Position numbers and translations under genes: made by a program. 64,000 nucleotides of DNA. Source: Nevskiaceae bacterium (GTDB lineage Bacteria > Pseudomonadota > Gammaproteobacteria > Steroidobacterales > Steroidobacteraceae). The first letter of the stretch is position 1, and the number at the start of each line of letters is the position of its first letter. Under the pieces are notes generated by a model. It was not told where the DNA came from. It was given only the letters and a program-made list of their open reading frames with translations, and ran no database searches. Location of the stretch: assembly GCA_024234075.1 (NCBI GenBank), contig JACKOV010000004.1:248001-312000 (forward strand), given 5' to 3'. Positions 17,176 through 26,406 of the stretch are shown piece after piece.

Positions 17176-17588
17176 CGCGTCACCTTCCGCAGCGCACGCG
17201 CGGCGGGCGGCAACGCGAGCCAGGCGCCGCGAATCTCCTGCAACAGTGCGCCGGTGCGATCGAGCAGTTCGCTGCGATCCTCGACATGAGCCTGCAGCAG
17301 CTGGCGGCCCATGAAGTCGTAGAGGCGATCGAGGTTGTGTGCCAGCTCGCCCTGCTTCAGGTCGAGGCTGCAGCGCAGCTCGTCGAGAATCGCGATGGCC
17401 CGTTGCAGGTGGGCGCTCTTCTCGGCCGTGGCCTTGCGATCCATGCAGCCTCGTGCCTGGGCGATTCGCGACAAGGCACCGTCCATCAACATCACGATCA
17501 ATCGATGCGGATCGGCCTCGGTTACACTTCCGTGGGTCGCGACCATCTGGTACTGGGCAAGCATCGAGGCTCGCGATGTGGCGGTCAT
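17172..17588 (-). CDS. fliS: Flagellin chaperone FliS
   Basis: 138 residues. FliS binds the C-terminus of flagellin and stops it polymerising in the cytoplasm. Typical features: an N-terminal YQ motif (MLAQYQMVATHGSVTEADPH), RLIVMLMDGALSRIAQARG, and LDLKQGELAHNLDRLYDFM. GGAG lies 7 bases before the ATG. It is 110 bases downstream of fliD. Confidence 0.95.
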   Translation of the reverse strand: MTATSRASMLAQYQMVATHGSVTEADPHRLIVMLMDGALSRIAQARGCMDRKATAEKSAHLQRAIAILDELRCSLDLKQGELAHNLDRLYDFMGRQLLQAHVEDRSELLDRTGALLQEIRGAWLALPPAARALRKVTR

Positions 17589-17698
17589 GGCAGGGCTCCG
17601 GCAGGACGTGTCCCGATACCGAATTTAACGGCCCGACGAGCGCCAACTTTAGAATCGAGCGCGACGCGGGCCTATCTGGGCTCGCGCCGCCACGGAAG

Positions 17699-19072
17699 CT
17701 AGTTCGTGGATACCGGCTTTAGATGCTGGGCCAGATAGCTGCTGGTGTTCTGCAGGCTCGCCAGCAGTTTGTCCATGGCAATGAACTGGGCGCGGTAGCG
17801 TTGTTCCACCGAGGCCATGCGAGCATCCAGCGCGCTGTTGTCGCGCTCCAGCGTTCGCTGGGTCGCCTGCAGGCTGATGGTCCTTGTGGCGACCTGACCG
17901 TCGGTGCGCAGTGCGCCATCCAACACACCCCAGACACGGGTTGCCACACCGCCCTCGCCACCAAAGAGGCGCCCGACGCCGTCGAAATCCGCGGCCAGCG
18001 CGGCGCTGAGCCGGCTCTCGTCGATGACGTAATTGCCGTCGGCACCGACGCGGATGCCGATGGCGTTCAGCGAATTGTACGGCGGCGTGGCGGCAACCGA
18101 TGCCTGTTGCAACTGGCGCCGGATGCCGTCCTCGATGCCGCGCAGCATCGAATCGCCCAGTAGCGGGCCGGCCGTCTTGGTGCTGGCATCGTAGGAACGC
18201 AGCTTGGCCAGCGTGCCCAGCGCCGAATTCAGATCGTCGACGAACTTGCGGACCTTGTCGCGGGTCGTCGCTTCGTCGGCGCCGACATTCAACTGATAGG
18301 TATTGCCCGGTTTGGCCTGCAGCAGATCCAGGGTCACGCCGCCGATCGCATCGGCGATCGAGTTACTGGCACTGTGGACCGTGAAGCCCTCGATCAGGAC
18401 TTCGGCATCCTCTCCGGCCGCAAGCTGCGCCAGATTGGTCGTTCCACCCGGCTGGTAGACCAGCGCATCGAGACCACCGTCGCCGCCGGATGCGCTGACC
18501 TGGATGGTGTTCGCAGCTCCGGGCTGACGCGCGGTCAGAACCAGGCGGGTACCGTCGACGGCCGTGATCAGCGTCGCCTGAACCTTGTCGTTGCCCGGCG
18601 CGGTGTTGATGGCGTCGCGAATGCCCTGCAGGGTATTCGCGGACTGGTCGATGGTGACCGTGATGTCCTTGCCGCCGGCGTGCAGGGTCAGAACACCGGT
18701 GCCGACCGTGGCGGAAGTCCCTGCGGTGTACGCGGCCGACGCCAGCTTCTGCGCCGACGCCAGTTGCCGGACCTCGATGGAGTAGGTGCCGGTAGCCGCC
18801 GTCGAGTCCGCGTTGGCCTTGAATACGCTCGTGTCGGAGGCCTCGGCCTTGCGACCCTGAAACGCAGTCGCGGTCTTCAGCCCATCGACCGAGGTCTGCA
18901 GGCTCGAGAGCGCACCGCGCAGCGTACCGAGTGCGGACAGCTGCGTGGTAACGCGGGTATTCACTCGCTGCAGACGCTGGGCCTGTGGCGCCCTTTCGGC
19001 TGCCACGAGCTGCGTGACCAGCGAGTCGATATCGATGCCGGAACCGACTCCGCTCGAGGTCAGCGTTGCCAT
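17699..19072 (-). CDS. fliD: Flagellar filament cap protein FliD
   Basis: 457 residues from ATG 19072, 4 bases after the flaG stop. FliD forms the cap on which flagellin is added. The N-terminus (TSSGVGSGIDIDSLVTQLVA) and the early coiled region (RLQRVNTRVTTQLSALGTL) are the HAP2 N-domain; the C-terminal HAP2 domain contains YNSLNAIGIRVGADGNYVID and ends in a coiled coil and the SYLAQHLK segment. Complete and of usual length. Confidence 0.96.
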   Translation of the reverse strand: MATLTSSGVGSGIDIDSLVTQLVAAERAPQAQRLQRVNTRVTTQLSALGTLRGALSSLQTSVDGLKTATAFQGRKAEASDTSVFKANADSTAATGTYSIEVRQLASAQKLASAAYTAGTSATVGTGVLTLHAGGKDITVTIDQSANTLQGIRDAINTAPGNDKVQATLITAVDGTRLVLTARQPGAANTIQVSASGGDGGLDALVYQPGGTTNLAQLAAGEDAEVLIEGFTVHSASNSIADAIGGVTLDLLQAKPGNTYQLNVGADEATTRDKVRKFVDDLNSALGTLAKLRSYDASTKTAGPLLGDSMLRGIEDGIRRQLQQASVAATPPYNSLNAIGIRVGADGNYVIDESRLSAALAADFDGVGRLFGGEGGVATRVWGVLDGALRTDGQVATRTISLQATQRTLERDNSALDARMASVEQRYRAQFIAMDKLLASLQNTSSYLAQHLKPVSTN

Positions 19073-19076
19073 GACT

Positions 19077-19460
19077 TCAGGCCAATCCTTCGACAATCAG
19101 GCTCGAACCGCCGACGCTGTGTGCGCCGAGATCCTCCGCGATGCGCAGTGCGGTCTCGCTGGGAATCTGCCGGATGAGCTCGCCGGTGGAGGTGTCGCGG
19201 ACACTGACGACCACCCGGCCGCTGTCCTGGTCGACGCGGAACTGCAGTTGCCGGCCGATGCTGCGGGCGATCTCTTCCAGTTTCGCGGCAGCGTCCTCGA
19301 CTGCAGAGCTTCGGAATCCTTCGGATTGCACGGCACCGGGGACTGCCATCCCTTTCAGTAGCGCATCCGGCGCCCGCGAGCCCGTGGCCGGTGACACCGG
19401 TGACACCGCAGGTGCAGCCGGCACGGTGCCGATCCCTGGATCTGTCGCAGTGAGATTCAT
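19077..19460 (-). CDS. flaG: Flagellar protein FlaG
   Basis: 127 residues from ATG 19460, with AGGAG 10 bases upstream. The first 50 residues are variable; the C-terminal FlaG domain shows LQFRVDQDSGRVVVSVRDT and GELIRQIPSETALRIAEDL. FlaG limits filament length or affects stability in polar flagellates. It lies between fliC and fliD, the usual place. Confidence 0.92.
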   Translation of the reverse strand: MNLTATDPGIGTVPAAPAVSPVSPATGSRAPDALLKGMAVPGAVQSEGFRSSAVEDAAAKLEEIARSIGRQLQFRVDQDSGRVVVSVRDTSTGELIRQIPSETALRIAEDLGAHSVGGSSLIVEGLA

Positions 19461-19486
19461 GCTTGCATCTCCTCTCAACGAAGAAT

Positions 19487-19523
19487 GGGCGGACGGCGGC
19501 CCCCGCAGGGACCGCCGCCGCCC
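19487..19523. terminator. GC-rich stem-loop between fliC and flaG
   Basis: GGGCGGACGGCGG at 19487-19499 can pair imperfectly with CCGCCGCCGCCC at 19512-19523 across a 12-base loop. It lies in the 108-base fliC-flaG gap, downstream of the fliC stop on the minus strand. There is no T-tract, so this may be a partial terminator or an mRNA stabiliser that lets abundant fliC message be separated from flaG-fliD. Confidence 0.4.
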
Positions 19524-19568
19524 AGTGACACCGCCTGCTCAGGCGTGGCCTTCATTGGCTTCCATCGA

Positions 19569-20984
19569 TCACCGCAGCAACGTCAGGACGTTCTGCGGGA
19601 CCGCATTCGCCTGGGACAGGATCGCCGTACCCGCCTGCTGCAGGATCTGCGCCCGGGTCAGCAATGCGGTTTCCGCAGCGAAGTCCGCATCCTGGATCCG
19701 CGACCGCGAGGCCGACAGGTTCTCGGACGTGGTCTGCAGGTTGGCGATCGTCGACTCGAAGCGGTTCTGGATCGCACCGAGCTGCGCGCGGTTCGAGTTG
19801 ACCGAAGTCAGCGCAGCGTCGATCGCGGTCAGGGCCGCGTTCGCACCGCTCACCGACGAGATGTCGACCGCCGCCATCGAGGTGCCCGTTGCGGCAATCG
19901 CGTTCGGGCCCGGGTTGAAGGCGCCCGTCCAAGTCATGTTGCCCGACGTGCCCGCCGGCGCGTTGTATGTGACGTTGATCGTTCCGCCGGTCGTGGCCGC
20001 AGCCGCGAGGCCGAAGTCCGCCAGGGCCGAGCCCGTGAACCCGCCCGCAGAGTAGGCCACGGTGATGTTACGGCCATCGGCGGCGGTCAGGCTGACACCC
20101 GAACCGGTGTCCTGCGCAACCACACCGGTCACCGCCGACTGCGCGTTCAACGCGGCGACGGCATTCGCGCGGCTCTGTGCCAGGTTGCCATCGACGCCGG
20201 CAACCGAGATCGCGATGCCGTTGACCGTGATCGTGGCCGCACCGCTGGCGGTGGCCGAGTCGGCCGACGTGCCGGCAGCGACCACGGTCGCGTTGGCAGT
20301 GGCCGACAGGCCAGCCACGCCCGAGGCGTTCATGGCGGCAGCCAGGGCCTTGGCGTCGTTGGCGATCGTGCCGAGCGACACCGTGGTGCCGCCGACGGTC
20401 ACGCTCTGCGCGGCCGCCGAATCGGAGGCCGTGCCGATCCCCTGGCCCGTGAGCTGGAAGCCCTGGAACTGGCCGAGTGCGCTGGTGCGGGCGCTGGCGA
20501 TGGCCGAGATCGTGATCGTCTGGCCGGCGTTGGCGCCGACCTGGAACTGCTGGGCCGAGAACGTGCCGTCGAGCAGGTTCAGGCCGTTGAACTGCGTCTG
20601 GGTGGCGACGCGGTCGATTTCGGCCGCGAGCTGTGCCACTTCCTGCTGCAGCGCGGCGCGGTCGGAGGCGCTGTTGGTCGAGTTGGCCGACTGCACCGCC
20701 AGCTCACGCATGCGCTGCAGGTTGTTGCCGATCGACGCCAGCGCGCCTTCCGCGGTCTGCGACAGCGAGATGCCGTCCGACGCGTTGCGGACCGCCTGGT
20801 TGAGGCCGCGGATCTGCGAGGTGAAGCGCTCGCTGATGGCGAGGCCGGCCGCATCGTCCTTGGCGCTGTTGATGCGCAGGCCCGAAGACAGGCGCTGCAG
20901 TGAGGTCGCGAGCTGCCCGCCGGATGTGGCGAGGTTACGCTGAGCGTTCAGCGACATCACGTTGGTGTTGATGACTTGTGCCAT
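19569..20984 (-). CDS. fliC: Flagellin FliC
   Basis: 471 residues from ATG 20984 with AGGAG 9 bases upstream. The N-terminal D0/D1 domain is classic (QVINTNVMSLNAQRNL, LSSGLRINSAKDDAAGLAIS) and the C-terminal domain ends in the helical repeat IQDADFAAETALLTRAQILQ then QAGTAILSQANAVPQNVL. The variable middle is Ala/Thr/Ser/Gly-rich. It is the only flagellin in the window. A sigma28 promoter lies about 100 bases upstream (21086-21112). No glycosylation genes are next to it here. Confidence 0.98.
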   Translation of the reverse strand: MAQVINTNVMSLNAQRNLATSGGQLATSLQRLSSGLRINSAKDDAAGLAISERFTSQIRGLNQAVRNASDGISLSQTAEGALASIGNNLQRMRELAVQSANSTNSASDRAALQQEVAQLAAEIDRVATQTQFNGLNLLDGTFSAQQFQVGANAGQTITISAIASARTSALGQFQGFQLTGQGIGTASDSAAAQSVTVGGTTVSLGTIANDAKALAAAMNASGVAGLSATANATVVAAGTSADSATASGAATITVNGIAISVAGVDGNLAQSRANAVAALNAQSAVTGVVAQDTGSGVSLTAADGRNITVAYSAGGFTGSALADFGLAAAATTGGTINVTYNAPAGTSGNMTWTGAFNPGPNAIAATGTSMAAVDISSVSGANAALTAIDAALTSVNSNRAQLGAIQNRFESTIANLQTTSENLSASRSRIQDADFAAETALLTRAQILQQAGTAILSQANAVPQNVLTLLR

Positions 20985-21085
20985 TTGATCTGACTCCTGA
21001 ACTCTAGAACCGCGCCGGACCATTCCGGTTCGCTTTTGGGGTTTAAGGGACCGGCGCCTTAGCGCTTCGCCGTTCTCCGACCCCT

Positions 21086-21112
21086 GTATCGGTTCTTAGT
21101 GGATTCACTTGA
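21086..21112 (-). promoter_or_regulatory. sigma28 (FliA) promoter for fliC
   Basis: Minus strand: TCAA, 15 bases, ACCGATAC. The consensus is TAAA-N15-GCCGATAA, so 3 of 4 and 6 of 8 positions match with exact spacing. It gives a 5' leader of about 95 bases. The same TCAA -35 variant recurs at flgK and flgM. Confidence 0.7.
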
Positions 21113-21162
21113 GGGGGAACGGTCCGGCCGCTGTCGCCATTGTGCGACCTGGTTCACAACCT

Positions 21163-22356
21163 TCAGAGGTAGTCGAACAAGGTCAGCCCGGCGATTCGGC
21201 TGTAGGACTGCTGGGCCGCCTGCAGCGCCACCATCTGGGCGTTCATCTTGGTGATGGCGGTCGAATAGTCGACATCGCGCAGCCCCGAAAGGGAGGTCTG
21301 CAGTTCGAGTTCGAGATCCTCGCGGGCCGCCGTCACCGCATCGAGCCGCGACAAGCGGGCACCGACATCGGCGCGCACGTTCACCAGATGATCGCCGTTG
21401 CGGGTCAGCTGCTGGATGATGGAGTTCATCTCCGAGCCCCACAGTGCCCGGGCCGCCGGAGTACCGGGCTCGGCTTCGAGCGCGGCGACCAGCCGGTCGA
21501 GGGTGGTGAACATATCCTCGAAGCCGGCCGGTGCGATCGTGAAGCTGTCGCCGGCTGCGGGTTCGCCGCTGATCGCGATCTGCGCACCGTTGAATGCGAT
21601 CGCGCCACCGCTCTGATAGTTGCCCGAGGCCACGACTCCACCACCGGCATCGAGCACGCGCCAGGTGGTCGGATCGACGAACTCCACGGTGTAGTTGCCG
21701 GGGACCCAGGCGGCGAGATTGGTCACCGTGCCGGGATCGAGGATGCCGGTGCCCGCATTGGTTGCCGCAGCAGTGGCCTGGAAGGTGCCGTTGCCGCTGC
21801 GCACATTCATGAACACCTGGTCGCCGGAATGCCCGTCCTGGATGCGCTGGCTGGCGCTGACCTGGACCATGCGCGAACCGGCATCGCCCGCGTAGCCCAC
21901 CGAGGCCGTCACCCTGGCGAACGGCGCAGCCGTCGAGCGCGTACCGGCAAACAGATAATCGCCGCTGTCGTCCTGGCGGTTGGCGATCGACATCAGCTCC
22001 TCGATGCGCGAGCGGACCTCGATGGCAAGCGCCTTCCTCGACGCGAAATCCACCGTGCCGTTGTTGCTCTGCAGGGTCAATTCGTAGACGCGCCGGATCG
22101 TGCTGCCGGCATTCTCCAGCGCCTGTTCTTCCTGCGCCAGCCGGCTGGTCACCACGGCGACATTGGTCGCGTACTGCTGGTTGGCGGCCAGCGACCGCTC
22201 GATCTGCTGAATCTGCACCGCGGCGCCTGGATCGTCGGCTGCCGTCACCACCCGGCGCCCGGTTGCGATTTGCTCCTGGGTCCGCGCGAGTTCGGCCTGG
22301 GCGCGCAACATCGACGCGAGGCCGCCTTGTTGAATCGTGCTGGTGGCGATCCTCAT
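21163..22356 (-). CDS. flgL: Hook-filament junction protein FlgL
   Basis: 397 residues. FlgL (HAP3) joins hook and filament. The flagellin-like N-terminus is STIQQGGLASMLRAQAELAR then TQEQIATGRRVVTAADDPG, and the C-terminal helix is DYSTAITKMNAQMVALQAAQ then QSYSRIAGLTLFDYL. It follows flgK by 10 bases and is the last gene read from the flgK promoter. Confidence 0.96.
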   Translation of the reverse strand: MRIATSTIQQGGLASMLRAQAELARTQEQIATGRRVVTAADDPGAAVQIQQIERSLAANQQYATNVAVVTSRLAQEEQALENAGSTIRRVYELTLQSNNGTVDFASRKALAIEVRSRIEELMSIANRQDDSGDYLFAGTRSTAAPFARVTASVGYAGDAGSRMVQVSASQRIQDGHSGDQVFMNVRSGNGTFQATAAATNAGTGILDPGTVTNLAAWVPGNYTVEFVDPTTWRVLDAGGGVVASGNYQSGGAIAFNGAQIAISGEPAAGDSFTIAPAGFEDMFTTLDRLVAALEAEPGTPAARALWGSEMNSIIQQLTRNGDHLVNVRADVGARLSRLDAVTAAREDLELELQTSLSGLRDVDYSTAITKMNAQMVALQAAQQSYSRIAGLTLFDYL

Positions 22357-22366
22357 GCCTGTCTCC

Positions 22367-24253
22367 TCACCGCGCTGCGTCGAGCAGCGTCTGGAACATT
22401 TCGTTGGCGACCCGAATCAGCTGCGCGGCTGCCTGATAGGCCTGCTGGAAGCGCAGCATGTTGGCCGCCTCTTCGTCGAGGTTCACGCCCGAGAGATTCT
22501 GACGCTGGGCGAGCGCTTCGTCCTGCAGGACCTGCTGTGCATCGCGATTGGCCTGGGCCTGCTGCGTGGCCACACCGATCTTGCTGGTCAGCCTGCCGAG
22601 CGCAGCCGAAATCGAGGTCGTACCGCCGTCGAGTTTCGGCGCGAGCAAGGCATCGGCCATCGCCAGGGCGTTGCGGTTGTCGCCGTTCGAAGCGCTGCCG
22701 TCGGCGACCGTGAACCGGTCTCCGGCTGCGGGCGCGCCGGCGATCGTCACCTGCCAGCCGTTGATCTCGATGGGTTCGCCGCTGGTGTAGGCGAAGCTGC
22801 CCGCACCGTTCACCGAATAGCTCGTCGGTGTCAGGAACTGGATTTCGATCGGGTCCTGTAGCGCAGGGTTGGCCGGATCCAGCACGGCACCGCGGGTGAT
22901 GGTCGCCGCGCCGACATTGGCCGCATTGGCGCCGGCCTGCACGGGCGAGGCCGCAGCGAGCCGGGTGGGATCGGACACCAGCACCTGGAATCCTTGCACC
23001 AGTTCGCGGGTCGGCCGCAGCAGGATCGAGTCGCCGCCGACCGCGGTGCCGGATACGACTATCGACAGGCCGTCGGCACGCAGTGGGTCGGTGCTGCTGC
23101 CGCTGCCGGTCAGTGTCACGGTCGTGCCGTTGTCGAGCCGCTTCATGGACCAGGACGAGCCGGTAAAGCTGAGCTCGTAGTCCGCGCCGGTCAGTGCGGC
23201 AGCGCTGGTGATCGTCGCGCTGGCCTGCGGATCTCCCATATTGGTCTTGCGGGCGACCGCATTCACGGGGCCGGTATCGAACAGATCGGTGCCGAAATCA
23301 CCCTTCAGATCGACACCGGCGCGATGCTGGGCATTGACCGCCTCGGCGATACCTGCAGCGATCAGCCCGAGCTCGTTGCGTGCCGGATCGAGCACCTGGG
23401 AGCGGAAGTCGAGCAATCCGCCGAGCGCGCCGCCGGAGAGTGCGCTGGTGACGTCCGTGCTGCCCTGCCCGCTCGAGAGCAACAGTCGCAGGCGGCTGCC
23501 GTCGTACGAATCCGTGGCCACGCTCAAGGTGGCGGCCGAATCGTTGAGCACCAAGGCCTGGCCCTTGCCGATGAACACGTTCAGGACGTTGCCGTCCTGC
23601 GGCACCACGTTGACGCTGATTTTGGCGGACAGCTGGTCGATCAGCCGGTCGCGCTGGTCGAGCAGATCGTTGGGCGGTTGCCCGGTGGCGCCGACGCCGC
23701 GGGTGATTTCCTGATTCAGGCGCGCGATGCCGCTGGCGAGAGCATTGATTTCGCTCGCCTGAACGTCAGCCTGTGCGGTGCTTTCCGCATCGAGACCGCG
23801 CAGCTGGGTATCGATATGCTTGAGTCGATCAGCCAGACCTTGTGCTTCGCTGAGCAGGACCTGGCGCGCGGCAATCGAGGTCGGCTCAGTCGCGACGCCC
23901 TGGATGGCGTTCTGGAACTTCTGCAGGCTGCCGGACAGACCGTTCTCGCCGCCGATGAACAGCCGGCTGACACGTTCGGATTGGGTGGCGAAGGCATTCA
24001 GCCGCTCGAGCGAGCTGCTGGATGTCCGGGTCTGCGAAATCAGAAAATCGTCGACCGTGCGACGGACCGTGGCGACATCGACGCCCTGCCCCACCCAGCC
24101 ATTGCCGAACGGCGAGGCGGGGCGGGTCGCCAATTCGACACGCTGTCGCGTGTAGCCGTCGGTATTGGCGTTCGCAATATTGTGGGCCGTGGTATCGAGC
24201 GCCCGCTGGAAGGCGAGCAGCCCGGACAGACCCGACGATAGGACTTGCGACAC
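22367..24253 (-). CDS. flgK: Hook-filament junction protein FlgK
   Basis: 628 residues. FlgK (HAP1) is the first hook-filament junction protein. The N-terminus has the rod/hook signature ALDTTAHNIANANTDGYTRQ and the family-specific GNGWVGQGVDVATVRRTVDD; the C-terminus is NLSGVNLDEEAANMLRFQQA then YQAAAQLIRVANEMFQTLLD. The gene is separated from flgJ by 36 bases and is served by a sigma28 promoter inside the flgJ 3' end. Confidence 0.97.
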   Translation of the reverse strand: MSQVLSSGLSGLLAFQRALDTTAHNIANANTDGYTRQRVELATRPASPFGNGWVGQGVDVATVRRTVDDFLISQTRTSSSSLERLNAFATQSERVSRLFIGGENGLSGSLQKFQNAIQGVATEPTSIAARQVLLSEAQGLADRLKHIDTQLRGLDAESTAQADVQASEINALASGIARLNQEITRGVGATGQPPNDLLDQRDRLIDQLSAKISVNVVPQDGNVLNVFIGKGQALVLNDSAATLSVATDSYDGSRLRLLLSSGQGSTDVTSALSGGALGGLLDFRSQVLDPARNELGLIAAGIAEAVNAQHRAGVDLKGDFGTDLFDTGPVNAVARKTNMGDPQASATITSAAALTGADYELSFTGSSWSMKRLDNGTTVTLTGSGSSTDPLRADGLSIVVSGTAVGGDSILLRPTRELVQGFQVLVSDPTRLAAASPVQAGANAANVGAATITRGAVLDPANPALQDPIEIQFLTPTSYSVNGAGSFAYTSGEPIEINGWQVTIAGAPAAGDRFTVADGSASNGDNRNALAMADALLAPKLDGGTTSISAALGRLTSKIGVATQQAQANRDAQQVLQDEALAQRQNLSGVNLDEEAANMLRFQQAYQAAAQLIRVANEMFQTLLDAAR

Positions 24254-24289
24254 TTGGCGTTACTCCACGGGTACGGGGTACCGGAACGG

Positions 24290-25231
24290 TCAGCCGGAAC
24301 GCTCTGGCGGCTGTATCGGCAAGCCGTTGCCGGTCTTGAGATCGCGATCGAGGATTTCTCCGACGCCCGTCACGACCGAAGTGAGCTTGCGGGCATAATC
24401 CGGATCGGTGGCATAACCACCGCGCTGCAGGGCCTGGGCAAAGGCCGTGACATCGTCGCCGGTGCCGAGCGCCGCGGCGTAGCGTGCCGAGCCTTTCAGC
24501 AGTTCGACATAATCGCCAAAGCTTGCGCCCGCGGACGTATAGGCGCGGAAACGCTCGACCCGGGTCACCGGTGAGCCACCTTCGAACTCCACGGTCGAGG
24601 AGGCCGCGGCCTGGCCGGACCAGGATTTACCAGCCTTGATCCCGAACAGGTTGTAGCTCGGCTGCCCATCCGCACCGCGTGGCATCGAGCGACCCCAACC
24701 GGTCTCGAGCGCGGCATGCGCGATCAGCGTGCGAGGCGCCACCCCGAGCTGCTGTGCGGCCGCTTCGGCATGTGGCAACATCTCGCGGACGAAGGCTTCA
24801 CGCTGCGCCGAATCATTGCCGGCGCCTGTCAATGTCTTCGGGACGGGTCGGGCCGAGGCCGTGCTTGCCGCGGCCACGGGTACGGCCTGGGTACCCGCCC
24901 CACCCTCCCCGGACGCGGGCAAGCCGACACCGGCACGCAACAGCTGCTCGACCATCATTTCGGCGAGCCCCAGACCCCGTCCGCGAGACAATTCGATCGC
25001 CAGCTGGTCGTCGAACATGCCGCGGTAGAAGTCGCTCTGCTGCGAGTCGAACAACGCATCGCCCTGGCTGGCCTGGCGCATGCTCTGCAGCAGCATCCGG
25101 GTGAATACGCTCTCGAACTGCCGCGCCGTCTCGCGCAATGCGGCCGGATCCTGGGCTCGCGCCTCGCGCTTCAGCGCGGTCAGCGATTGCAGGTCCGTGT
25201 AGTTCGCGGTACGGGCCGGATCGAGCGCCAT
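24290..25231 (-). CDS. flgJ: Flagellar rod cap and peptidoglycan hydrolase FlgJ
   Basis: 313 residues with both FlgJ domains. The N-terminal rod-cap domain contains ETARQFESVFTRMLLQSMRQ and FDSQQSDFYRGMFDDQLAIE; the C-terminal glucosaminidase domain (from about residue 150) contains LIAHAALETGWGRSMPRGAD and YNLFGIKAGKSW, with the catalytic Glu in ALETGWG. It cuts the wall to let the rod through. The last 90 bases also contain the flgK promoter. Confidence 0.96.
   Translation of the reverse strand: MALDPARTANYTDLQSLTALKREARAQDPAALRETARQFESVFTRMLLQSMRQASQGDALFDSQQSDFYRGMFDDQLAIELSRGRGLGLAEMMVEQLLRAGVGLPASGEGGAGTQAVPVAAASTASARPVPKTLTGAGNDSAQREAFVREMLPHAEAAAQQLGVAPRTLIAHAALETGWGRSMPRGADGQPSYNLFGIKAGKSWSGQAAASSTVEFEGGSPVTRVERFRAYTSAGASFGDYVELLKGSARYAAALGTGDDVTAFAQALQRGGYATDPDYARKLTSVVTGVGEILDRDLKTGNGLPIQPPERSG
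24313..24339 (-). promoter_or_regulatory. sigma28 (FliA) promoter for flgKL, inside flgJ
   Basis: Minus strand: TCAA, 15 bases, GCCGATAC. Seven of eight -10 positions and three of four -35 positions match the sigma28 consensus with exact spacing. It lies in the last codons of flgJ, about 60 bases before the flgK ATG. flgKL are late genes under FliA in other bacteria, which supports the call. Confidence 0.75.
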
Positions 25232-25241
25232 CGCCTGGACC

Positions 25242-26396
25242 TCAGATCACGATCAACTCGGCGCGCAATGCGCCGGCTTGTTTGAGCGCTTCGAGTATCG
25301 CCACCAGATCGCCGGGTGCGGCGCCGACCCGGTTGACGGCCTGCACCAGTTCGTCGAGCGAAACGCCCGCCTCGAACTTGAACATCCGCGCCGGCGGCGA
25401 CTCGACATTGAGCTCGGAACGCGGCGCGGCAACGGTGCGACCTTCGGCAAACGCATTGGGCTGGCTGACATCGATACGCTCGGTGATGGTCACCGACAGC
25501 GAGCCGTGCGACACCGCCGCCGGCATTACCCGCACGTTGCTGCCGATCACGACCGTGCCGGTGCGAGAGTTGACGATCACTCGTGCCGGTGCGGCACCGG
25601 GTTCGATTTCCACATTCTCCAGAGTCGCGACGTAAGCGATCCGCTGGCCCTGATCGACCGGCGCAGCCACCCGCACGGATACGGCGTCGAGCGGCGTCGC
25701 CGTGCCCTCGCCCAGCAAGGCATTGATGCCCGCGGCCAGCCGCGTCGCGGTGGTGAAGTCCGGGGTATTGAGATTCAGGGTGACGTAAGGTTCGCTGGCG
25801 AAGTTGCTCGGCACCGTGCGCTCGACTGTCGCCCCGTTGGGGATCCGGCCGCCGCTCGGTACGTTCAGTGCGATCCGCGAACCATCCTTACCGGACACAC
25901 CGAAGCCGCTGACGATCAGGCTGCCCTGGGCGATCGCGTAGACTTCGCCGTCTATGCCGCGCAGCGGCGCCATCAGCAGCGTACCGCCGCGCAGGCTGCC
26001 GGCATTGCCGATCGAGGCGACGGTCACGTCGATGGTCTGGCCCGGCTTGGAAAACGGCGGCAGATCGGCGCTGACCGTCACGGCCGCGACGTTCTTGAGC
26101 TGTGGATTGACGTTGGGCGGAATCGTCACGCCGAAACGCACCAGCATGTTCTTGATGCTCTGCACCGTGAACGGCGCCTGACTGGTCTGATCGCCCGTTC
26201 CGTCCAGGCCGACCACCAGGCCATAGCCGACCAGCTGGTTGCTGCGCACGCCGGCAACCGAGGCCAGATCCTTGACGCGCTCGCGCGGCAAGGTTGCGCG
26301 CGATGCGTCCGCGGCACCCGACGGCGAAGTGGCAGCAGCCTGCGCCAGACCGACGAAAGTCGCGCAAAGCAGGGCCAGAAGAATTCGTATCGGCAT
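25242..26396 (-). CDS. flgI: Flagellar P-ring protein FlgI
   Basis: 384 residues from ATG 26396, chosen because it begins with a clear Sec signal peptide (PIRILLALLCATFVGLAQA); the longer frame upstream runs into flgH. FlgI forms the periplasmic P ring. Family features: RVKDLASVAGVRSNQLVGYG, LVVGLDGTGDQTSQAPFTVQ, KNVAAVTVSADLPPFSKPGQ. It starts 10 bases after flgH. Confidence 0.97.
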   Translation of the reverse strand: MPIRILLALLCATFVGLAQAAATSPSGAADASRATLPRERVKDLASVAGVRSNQLVGYGLVVGLDGTGDQTSQAPFTVQSIKNMLVRFGVTIPPNVNPQLKNVAAVTVSADLPPFSKPGQTIDVTVASIGNAGSLRGGTLLMAPLRGIDGEVYAIAQGSLIVSGFGVSGKDGSRIALNVPSGGRIPNGATVERTVPSNFASEPYVTLNLNTPDFTTATRLAAGINALLGEGTATPLDAVSVRVAAPVDQGQRIAYVATLENVEIEPGAAPARVIVNSRTGTVVIGSNVRVMPAAVSHGSLSVTITERIDVSQPNAFAEGRTVAAPRSELNVESPPARMFKFEAGVSLDELVQAVNRVGAAPGDLVAILEALKQAGALRAELIVI

Positions 26397-26406
26397 GCCT
26401 GGCTCC

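Noticed and set aside
17600..17615. sigma54-like site just before fliS
   Set aside because: GG/GC spacing is correct, but the match is weak and the predicted transcript would start at the fliS ATG, leaving no ribosome site.
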